Assembly: GCF_003201975.1 (NCBI RefSeq)
Contig: NZ_QJJQ01000007.1
Coordinates: 1-64,000, forward strand
Source of the DNA: Pseudogracilibacillus auburnensis
Lineage (GTDB): Bacteria; Bacillota; Bacilli; Bacillales; Amphibacillaceae
Reading direction: 5' to 3'
DNA: 64,000 nt
The notes under the pieces were generated by a model that did not search any database, was not told the origin of the DNA, and saw only the letters and a program-made list of their open reading frames with translations. The position numbers and the translations under genes are program-made. Below, one piece after another: positions 55,809 to 64,000 of this stretch. Positions within the stretch are counted from its first letter, which is position 1; every line of letters starts with the position of its first letter.

Positions 55809-56930
55809 TTATTCACCTTTAAACGCTTTTTTAAAACGTTGAAATAAAGAATCTTCATCTTCTGTAATCGGTGCATTATCCGCAATTTGATTAAATTCTT
55901 TTAATAATTCTTTTTGTCTACTTGTCAGTTTTGTTGGTGTAACAACGCGAACCTGTACATGCTGATCCCCTTGGCCATAGCCTCTAACGTTAGGTGCACC
56001 TTTTCCTCTTAATCTAAATGTTCTTCCAGTTTGGGTACCGGCAGGAATTTTAAACATTACTTTGCCATGAACAGTCGGTACCTCAATTTCATCACCGAGC
56101 GTTGCTTGAGCAAAGGTAATCGGTAATTCTAGGAAAATATGATCTCCTTCCCGTTTGAAAAATTCATGTGGTCGAATAGCAATAACGACAAATAAATCGC
56201 CTGGTGGCCCACCATTTACACCTGGCTCACCTTTTCCAGAAACACGAATTTGTTGACCTTCATCAATTCCTGCTGGGATGGATACTTTAATTTTTGTATG
56301 CTTTTTCACACGTCCTGAGCCACCGCAAGTGTTACATTTATCTGTAATTATTTTCCCTTTTCCTTGGCAATAATGACAGACACGACGATTGACCACTCTT
56401 CCAAATGGCGTATTTTGTTCTGTATTTAATTGTCCTGTTCCATTACAATGTGTACATGTTTTTGGAGATGTACCTGGCTTTGCTCCAGAACCATGACATG
56501 TATCACATGTTTCTTCTTTTGGAATCGATATTTCTGTTTCTTTTCCAAAAATTGCTTCTTCAAAATTCAATGTCATTGTATATTGTAAATCTGCTCCTTG
56601 TTGCGGTGCATTTGGATCGCGTCTGCCTCCCCCACCAAAGAACATATCAAAAATATCACCAAATCCTGAAAAGTCACTAGCTCCTCCACCAAATCCTTGG
56701 TTTTGCGTACCAGCATGACCAAATTGATCGTATTGGGCACGTTTTTGTTCATTGCTTAATACTTCATACGCTTCTTTTGCTTCCTTAAATTTATCTTCAG
56801 CATCTTCTGCTTTATTAACATCAGGGTGATATTCTCTTGCTAGTTTCCGATATGCTTTTCTAATTTCGTCCTTCGTAGCATTTTTTTCTAATCCGAGGAC
56901 ATCATAATAATCTCGTTTACTCAACTTCAA
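55809..56930 (-). CDS. dnaJ: Chaperone protein DnaJ
   Basis: A 373-residue co-chaperone. J domain with YHPDVNKA (HPD), Gly/Phe region, then four CxxCxGxG zinc motifs ([32 protein letters not shown]) and the substrate-binding C-terminus. The start is a TTG 6 nt after AGGAG; a longer ATG frame adds 15 residues outside the family. Confidence 0.97.
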   Translation of the reverse strand: MKLSKRDYYDVLGLEKNATKDEIRKAYRKLAREYHPDVNKAEDAEDKFKEAKEAYEVLSNEQKRAQYDQFGHAGTQNQGFGGGASDFSGFGDIFDMFFGGGGRRDPNAPQQGADLQYTMTLNFEEAIFGKETEISIPKEETCDTCHGSGAKPGTSPKTCTHCNGTGQLNTEQNTPFGRVVNRRVCHYCQGKGKIITDKCNTCGGSGRVKKHTKIKVSIPAGIDEGQQIRVSGKGEPGVNGGPPGDLFVVIAIRPHEFFKREGDHIFLELPITFAQATLGDEIEVPTVHGKVMFKIPAGTQTGRTFRLRGKGAPNVRGYGQGDQHVQVRVVTPTKLTSRQKELLKEFNQIADNAPITEDEDSLFQRFKKAFKGE

Positions 56931-57071
56931 TTCACTCTCCTGAAACCATGAATTCAATCCTTTTAATGATAGCATTATTTGCTTCTTATTAGCAAATAAG
57001 CGAAATCTTTAAAGTTTCTATTATCAATTAAGATTTTTACAGCACAAATATTATACAAAAGAGACATTCTT

Positions 57072-57108
57072 AAAAAAAGTCAAAGTCAAGAAAAAACCTG
57101 ACTTTGAC
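57072..57108 (-). terminator. Intergenic terminator between dnaK and dnaJ
   Basis: On the minus strand GTCAAAGTCA and TGACTTTGAC pair around TTTTTTC-rich loop DNA and are followed by T7. It lies 20 nt after the dnaK stop and would lower readthrough into dnaJ and the genes beyond. Confidence 0.85.
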
Positions 57109-57127
57109 CTCGGATCTGTTTCATTGT

Positions 57128-58972
<1,845 letters not shown>

Positions 58973-58996
58973 CTAAAACTCTCCTTTATGACATTC

Positions 58997-59575
58997 CTAT
59001 TTATTTACTTTAACCATTGCTGGTCGAATTACTTTGTCTTTTAACATATACCCTTTTTGCAACTCTTCTACAACAATATTCGATTCAAAGGCTTCATCTT
59101 CTATTTGCATAACCGCATGGTGGATATTCGGATCAAATTCTTTGTTCTCTGTTTCAATTTTCTCAACACCTTGCGATTTTAATGCTTCTTCTAATTGGTT
59201 ATACACCATTTGAATTCCTTCCATAAATCCTTGATTCTCATCGGATATTTCACTTTGCAAGGCTCTTTCAAAATTATCCATTACTGGCAATAGTTCATTC
59301 GCTAAATCTTGTGATTTATATTTACGTTCGGCAATTTTCTCTTTTTCTGTACGCCTTTTAAAATTTTCAAATTCTGCTTGGACTCTGAGCAAGCGATCTT
59401 GTAATTGTTCTTTTTCTTCCGTTAATGTATCCATTTCTTTTTGCAACTGTACCTCATTTGTATGTTCGTTTTCTTCATTAGAGATTGCCGATTCATCATC
59501 GACCTGAGTTTCTTCCACAGAAATCGGCTCTTCATCTATATCTGTGACGATTGTATCTTTCTCTTGTTCTTCCAT
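58997..59575 (-). CDS. grpE: Nucleotide exchange factor GrpE
   Basis: A 192-residue protein. An acidic N-terminal region is followed by a long coiled coil (TLTEEKEQLQDRLLRVQAE) and the conserved end GYMLKDKVIRPAMVKV. GGAGGTG lies 6 nt before the ATG. It stimulates ADP release from DnaK. Confidence 0.97.
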   Translation of the reverse strand: MEEQEKDTIVTDIDEEPISVEETQVDDESAISNEENEHTNEVQLQKEMDTLTEEKEQLQDRLLRVQAEFENFKRRTEKEKIAERKYKSQDLANELLPVMDNFERALQSEISDENQGFMEGIQMVYNQLEEALKSQGVEKIETENKEFDPNIHHAVMQIEDEAFESNIVVEELQKGYMLKDKVIRPAMVKVNK

Positions 59576-59721
59576 TAAAGGCACCTCCAATTTTTAAATT
59601 GCCACGTTAAACCATAACATGAAATTACACTAAAATAAACTATTAGGATAAGTATTTTGTACAAAAACAACCTTTGAATCATCCATTTATTTTTAATCGA
59701 TTAAGCTAACCGAATAAAATA

Positions 59722-60753
59722 CTATTTCATTTGTTTGTATGTTACATATAAAATGTCTGTCATTTCATTTGAAAGTGCTTGAAGAATAGTGATCACTTTC
59801 CGGTACTCCATCCTTGTCGGACCTAAAAGTGCTATTGTACCAAGTTGGTTCCCACCTAATTTATAAGATGATGTAATCAAACTAAAGTTTTTAATTGCCT
59901 CCATCTTGTTTTCATTGCCGATTGTTACTTGGATCCCGTCTTCATGACTCGCTAATAATTTAATTATTTCTGCTTCATTTTCAAGCATTGAATAAAATTC
60001 ATATATTTTATCGACATCTTTAAATTCTGGTTGCATTAAAATATTAGATTGGCCACCAACATAGAGCTTTGCTTGCTCGTCATACCGGATGACAGACTGA
60101 ATATATTCATACATTAATTCAAAATCTTTAATATGCTTTTTCATTAATTCATACACTTCTGTTTGAAGTGTATATGGTAATTGCATAATAGGCACACCGA
60201 TAAGTCGGTCATTTAAAATATTGACCATTTTTTCTAACTCTCGTATATCCATCCCTTTTGGGATAGAGAAAGACTTATGTTCAACATGCCCAGTACTTGT
60301 CACTAATATGGCAACAGCTGTTTGTGATGTTAACGTAATGATTTGAATTTGTTTTAGTGTTGCATCAACCTCATTTGGTCCTAAAATGATCGCCGTATAA
60401 TTCGTCAGTTGGGATAAAACTTCAGCAGATAGTTGAACAACTTGCTCTAGTTCCACCATATTATCTTGAATAATATGTTTAATAATGTTTATTTCTTTCC
60501 CTTTAAATGTCGGTGAAATCACATGATCGACATAGTAACGATACCCTTTTTCCGAAGGTATTCTACCTGATGATGAATGAGTCTTTTCTAATAATTCCAT
60601 CTCTTCCAAATCGGCCATTACATTTCTGATCGTAGCAGCACTTAAATTAATTGATTTATTTTTAGAAAGTGCTCTTGATCCTATAGGATAGGCTGTTGCG
60701 ATGAAATCATCAATAATCGTTTGTAATATAAGTAACTGTCTATCTGTTAACAT
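59722..60753 (-). CDS. hrcA: Heat-inducible transcription repressor HrcA
   Basis: A 343-residue repressor with an N-terminal winged helix (LSAATIRNVMADLEEMELLEKTHSSSGRIPS) and a C-terminal GAF-like dimer domain. It binds the CIRCE operator just upstream and needs GroE for activity. The ATG has GAGGTG 6 nt upstream; a GTG seven codons earlier lies inside CIRCE. Confidence 0.97.
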   Translation of the reverse strand: MLTDRQLLILQTIIDDFIATAYPIGSRALSKNKSINLSAATIRNVMADLEEMELLEKTHSSSGRIPSEKGYRYYVDHVISPTFKGKEINIIKHIIQDNMVELEQVVQLSAEVLSQLTNYTAIILGPNEVDATLKQIQIITLTSQTAVAILVTSTGHVEHKSFSIPKGMDIRELEKMVNILNDRLIGVPIMQLPYTLQTEVYELMKKHIKDFELMYEYIQSVIRYDEQAKLYVGGQSNILMQPEFKDVDKIYEFYSMLENEAEIIKLLASHEDGIQVTIGNENKMEAIKNFSLITSSYKLGGNQLGTIALLGPTRMEYRKVITILQALSNEMTDILYVTYKQMK

Positions 60754-60767
60754 GATTTTCACCTCTG

Positions 60768-60794
60768 TTAGCACTCTATGTACCCGAGTGCTAA
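60768..60794. promoter_or_regulatory. CIRCE operator (HrcA binding site)
   Basis: TTAGCACTC-N9-GAGTGCTAA, a perfect match to the consensus, 15 bp ahead of the hrcA start. It autoregulates the hrcA-grpE-dnaK-dnaJ-prmA-rsmE operon. Confidence 0.98.
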
Positions 60795-60804
60795 TACTAA
60801 TAAT

Positions 60805-60833
60805 AAATTAACAAATCCACTTTTCTTTGTCAA
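60805..60833 (-). promoter_or_regulatory. Heat-shock operon promoter
   Basis: A perfect minus-strand TTGACA is followed after 17 bp by TAATTT, ending 11 bp from CIRCE. The position fits the sigma-A promoter of hrcA. Confidence 0.65.
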
Positions 60834-60881
60834 TCAAGAAGATCAGATAACATAGGACATTTCTTAAAAAAGCACAAATAA

Positions 60882-60922
60882 AAAAGAAACCATGATGGTA
60901 TTCTACACCACCATGATTTTCC
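60882..60922 (-). terminator. Terminator of lepA
   Basis: AAATCATGGTGG and CCATCATGGTTT form a 12-bp stem with two mismatches; on the minus strand CTTTTTTATT follows. Confidence 0.8.
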
Positions 60923-60933
60923 TTTGACATCGG

Positions 60934-62745
60934 TTATTTATCGTCATTCAGCTGTAAAACAGACATAAATGCTTCTTGTGGAATTTCTACTGATCCGACC
61001 ATTTTCATTCGCTTTTTACCTTCTTTTTGCTTTTCTAACAATTTACGCTTACGTGTTACGTCACCACCGTACAATTTTGCAGTAACATCTTTTCTAACAG
61101 CTTTAATTGTTGAGCGGGCAACAATTTGATTACCTATCGCTGCTTGGACAGGAACTTCAAACTGTTGACGCGGAATTAAATCTTTTAATTTTTCCACAAT
61201 TTGTCTCCCACGATTATAACTAAAATCTTTATGAACGATGATCGATAAGGCGTCGATTGGTTCCCCGTGCAATAAAATATCCATCTTCACTAAATTAGAA
61301 GGTCTGTTTCCGATAAATTCATAATCGAGTGACGCATACCCTTTCGTTTGTGATTTTAATTGATCAAAGAAATCGAACACAATTTCTGATAATGGTAATT
61401 CATAAACGACATTTACTCGAATATCATCTAAATATTGCATATCGATAAATTGCCCACGTTTTCGTTGACATAATTCCATTACAGGTCCTACATAATCATT
61501 CGGAACCATAACAACAGCCTTTACATACGGTTCTAAAATTTCTTCAATCGATTGTGGATCGGGCATATGTGACGGATTATCTACTTGTAACACTTCTCCG
61601 TCCGTTTTTCTCACTTCATAAATAACACTTGGAGCTGTCGTAATTAAATCGATATTAAATTCGCGTTCTATTCTTTCCTGGATAATTTCCATATGGAGTA
61701 ACCCTAAAAAACCACTTCTAAAACCAAACCCTAATGCTTGTGATGTTTCAGGTTCATATTGTAAAGAAGAATCATTCAGTTCCAATCTTTCTAACGCTTC
61801 ACGAAGGGGGTTATAATCCTCAGAACTTACTGGATATAAACCACAAAATACCATCGGATTTAATTTACGATATCCTGGAAGTGGGGATGTTGCCCCGTTA
61901 TTTGCTGATGTAATTGTGTCTCCAACGCGTGTATCTTTCACATCCTTCATTGCAGCTGTTAAAAAGCCGACATCTCCAACAGTAAGTACGGCTTTATTTA
62001 CCGCCTTAGGCGTAAAAACACCAACCTCTAATACTTCATATTCTTTGCCACTTGCCATCATTTTTATATGATCGCCAACTTTTACTTGTCCTTCTTTCAC
62101 ACAAATATATGCGATAACACCTCGGTAGGAATCATATAAAGAATCAAAAATAAGCGCTTTTAATGGATCATTTTCCTTTCCCTCTGGCTCGGGAACACGT
62201 TCTACGATCCGTTCCAAAATATCTTCTATCCCAATATTTTCTTTTGCGGATGCTAAAATAACATCGTCAGGGTCTATCCCGACAATATCAACTAATTCCT
62301 GTGTCACCCTGTCAGGGTCAGCATTCGGTAAATCAATTTTATTAATAACCGGAATGATCTCCAAATCATTATCCAATGCTAAATAAACGTTTGCAAGTGT
62401 CTGAGCTTCAATCCCTTGTGCTGCATCGACGACCAAAATAGCCCCTTCACAGGCTGCAAGGCTTCTTGACACTTCATACGTAAAATCGACATGTCCTGGT
62501 GTATCAATTAAATGGAAAATATAATCTTCTCCATTTTTACTTTTATATTGTAATTGGACAGCATTTAATTTGATCGTAATTCCTCGTTCTCTCTCCAAAT
62601 CCATACCATCTAAAAATTGTTCCTTCATTTCCCGTTCTGTTAATGCTTTTGTATTTTCTAAAATTCGATCTGCAAGTGTTGATTTTCCATGATCAATATG
62701 TGCAATAATCGAAAAGTTACGTACATTTCTTTTATTTTTAGTCAT
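60934..62745 (-). CDS. lepA: Elongation factor 4 (LepA)
   Basis: A 603-residue translational GTPase. [13 protein letters not shown] (P-loop, about 15-27), DTPGHVDF and NKIDLPNAD are in order, followed by EF-G-like domains and the LepA-specific C-terminal domain ([19 protein letters not shown]). It acts on stalled or misplaced ribosomes. Confidence 0.98.
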   Translation of the reverse strand: MTKNKRNVRNFSIIAHIDHGKSTLADRILENTKALTEREMKEQFLDGMDLERERGITIKLNAVQLQYKSKNGEDYIFHLIDTPGHVDFTYEVSRSLAACEGAILVVDAAQGIEAQTLANVYLALDNDLEIIPVINKIDLPNADPDRVTQELVDIVGIDPDDVILASAKENIGIEDILERIVERVPEPEGKENDPLKALIFDSLYDSYRGVIAYICVKEGQVKVGDHIKMMASGKEYEVLEVGVFTPKAVNKAVLTVGDVGFLTAAMKDVKDTRVGDTITSANNGATSPLPGYRKLNPMVFCGLYPVSSEDYNPLREALERLELNDSSLQYEPETSQALGFGFRSGFLGLLHMEIIQERIEREFNIDLITTAPSVIYEVRKTDGEVLQVDNPSHMPDPQSIEEILEPYVKAVVMVPNDYVGPVMELCQRKRGQFIDMQYLDDIRVNVVYELPLSEIVFDFFDQLKSQTKGYASLDYEFIGNRPSNLVKMDILLHGEPIDALSIIVHKDFSYNRGRQIVEKLKDLIPRQQFEVPVQAAIGNQIVARSTIKAVRKDVTAKLYGGDVTRKRKLLEKQKEGKKRMKMVGSVEIPQEAFMSVLQLNDDK

Positions 62746-62876
62746 AAGTCCATGCCCACTCCTACACTCAATAAGCGTTTAATTGCGTTTTCTCTGCTAC
62801 ATGATTATATCAATTGCAAGAAATTGTTTCAATATAATCAATCATTTCTACTATTCCAAATTGGAGCTTTTTTCAT

Positions 62877-63218
62877 TTATTCAAAAAATAAGTTAGCAAT
62901 TTTGTACATTACTTGAATGACAAATTCATAAAGAGATGTGACGATTTTTTCAAAAAAAGAAGCAGTTTTATGAACGGTGTGGTCTTCTTCTATTTTAACT
63001 GGTTCATGTACAGTTTCTAATTCAATGGATGCAGCTGCTTTTTCTATCTCTTTTTCTTTGACCATTACAGGTTCTACCTCTTCTGTAACTACTTCTTGTT
63101 CGATTTCTTCGTTTGCTACTTGCTTTGTAGTAAGTCGTTCTTTTTCAAATGCACCGTACGACATTCCTCCGAAAAAAAATACAACTAATAACAAGCTAAC
63201 GGTTATAAATCGAGTCAT
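62877..63218 (-). CDS. yqxA: YqxA family protein (DUF3679)
   Basis: A 113-residue protein with one N-terminal membrane segment (about 3-22, FITVSLLLVVFFFGGMSYG) and an acidic Glu/Val-rich middle. Gene order spoIIP-yqxA-lepA is that of B. subtilis. The second of two close ATGs has better spacing to AGGAG. Function unknown. Confidence 0.85.
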   Translation of the reverse strand: MTRFITVSLLLVVFFFGGMSYGAFEKERLTTKQVANEEIEQEVVTEEVEPVMVKEKEIEKAAASIELETVHEPVKIEEDHTVHKTASFFEKIVTSLYEFVIQVMYKIANLFFE

Positions 63219-63231
63219 TTTCATCGCTCCT

Positions 63232-63999
63232 CTAATTATTTACTTGCTCTGCATCCCAGAAAAATTCACTAAATAATTCTGCAAGTACATCGATACTTCG
63301 GTACATTTCCTCCAACGTATTTTCATATCCACCAATTTCCATTAACAGCGCATTTTCAAGTAAATCTTGATTGTATACTCCGTTTGAATTAGGACCTTCT
63401 TTTGTAATAACTCCTTTACTTAATCCCGGATATTTTTCCTCAATTGAATAATGCAGTTCGGTTGCTAACGCAAGGTTTTTTTCATAATTTTTATTTTCGG
63501 CTCCGATGACAAACAACATTTGTGCATATGGTTTTCCGTCAATCTCTTTCGTCGTTTGATCACGTGGTAAACTATCCCGATGCAGATCAAACGCATATTG
63601 TAAATCTTTATTTTGACTGATCGCCTCTTGAACAACTGGTCTAGATGCTTCATAGGACTTTCCATATGTCCATCCTTTCTCATGTAAAACGCTCATTATG
63701 TCCGTATCATCCACATAGGAACCAATTCCATAGGATTCTAGTGCATTTGCTAGCCTATCACTCACTTTAGTAATATTTACTTCCTTATGATAAGCAGCGC
63801 CAGGCTCCGATTCATCTGGCAAATGTGGTAAAAATGACTCTCGATTATGGCTATTGTATAAAAAGACGACTTTTCTTCCTTCTGTAGTCAACTCATTGTC
63901 AGGCACTTTCTTTTCCATTTCTTTTTCTGATTCATCAACCGCTTTACGCTCTTGTAAAATATCTTCTAATGGAGGGCCGGACTCATGTGACATGCCACT
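63232..63999 (-). CDS. spoIIP: Stage II sporulation protein P (SpoIIP), 3' part
   Basis: The last 255 residues of SpoIIP; the frame is open to the right edge. SpoIIP is an amidase and endopeptidase that, with SpoIID and SpoIIM, strips septal peptidoglycan during engulfment. Zinc-site motifs seen are FLYNSHNRESFLPH, FDLHRDSLPR and MEIGGYENT. The N-terminal anchor lies outside the window. Confidence 0.95.
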   Translation of the reverse strand, partial: SGMSHESGPPLEDILQERKAVDESEKEMEKKVPDNELTTEGRKVVFLYNSHNRESFLPHLPDESEPGAAYHKEVNITKVSDRLANALESYGIGSYVDDTDIMSVLHEKGWTYGKSYEASRPVVQEAISQNKDLQYAFDLHRDSLPRDQTTKEIDGKPYAQMLFVIGAENKNYEKNLALATELHYSIEEKYPGLSKGVITKEGPNSNGVYNQDLLENALLMEIGGYENTLEEMYRSIDVLAELFSEFFWDAEQVNN

Positions 64000-64000
64000 A

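Overview
The window is a low-GC Firmicutes chromosome segment from a spore-forming member of the Bacillaceae. The evidence is AAGGAGG-type ribosome sites, a CIRCE element, a Gly T-box, sporulation genes (yqfC, yqfD, yqxA, spoIIP) and a gene order that follows the Bacillus subtilis yqgX to spoIIP arm of the map almost gene for gene. Numerous TTG/GTG starts and the mix of insertions and losses suggest a genus outside B. subtilis proper (an Oceanobacillus/Virgibacillus-like bacterium is my inference). Nearly every conserved gene is on the minus strand.

Layout: 1-485 is the N-terminal part of an IS605-type TnpB. 650-8420 holds yqgX, yqgW, an LtaS-type enzyme (yqgS), yqgQ, an unknown membrane-anchored protein, rhomboid gluP, yqgN and rpmG, with glcK missing. 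8676-11800 is accessory: a GntR regulator with an Asp/Glu racemase-like protein, then two small membrane-anchored proteins. 11795-16653 is pbpA, the yqgE transporter and sodA. 17002-17985 is a five-tRNA operon (Asn, Met, Ile2, Ser, Phe) preceded by a tandem repeat that has copied the 5' end of tRNA-Asn. 18038-21236 holds a Na/Pi transporter, a short NfeD protein, yqfZ and yqfX. 21315-31000 is nfo, cshB, yqfO, trmK, cccA, sigA, dnaG, yqfL and ccpN. 31243-36648 is glyQS with its T-box, recO, yqzL and era. 37449-47141 is dgkA, ybeY, pgpH, phoH, yqfD, yqfC, yqfB, floA, nfeD, yqeY and rpsU; cdd is missing between era and dgkA. 54064-63999 is the heat-shock operon hrcA-grpE-dnaK-dnaJ-prmA-rsmE, then lepA, yqxA and the 3' part of spoIIP.

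The most striking feature is at 48901-54067. The tRNA methylthiotransferase gene mtaB, which should start on the ATGA overlap with the rsmE stop, is cut after ten codons. A 19-bp piece of it (minus-strand GCTTTCCATACATTAGGTT) is present twice, about 5.1 kb apart. Between the copies lies a decayed prophage-like element with a large serine recombinase pseudogene beside one copy, a broken endolysin, other broken phage-type genes and two intact small genes (DUF378 and DUF3231 types). The element supplies a new 5' end, start codon and probably promoter for mtaB, so the enzyme stays complete but has been moved out of the heat-shock operon. The two 19-bp copies look like fossil attachment sites.

Two dispersed non-coding repeat families, here called R1 (five copies) and R2 (three copies), sit in intergenic regions. 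Both look capable of folding into hairpins, and some occupy the places where glcK and cdd would be expected. They are described individually below.
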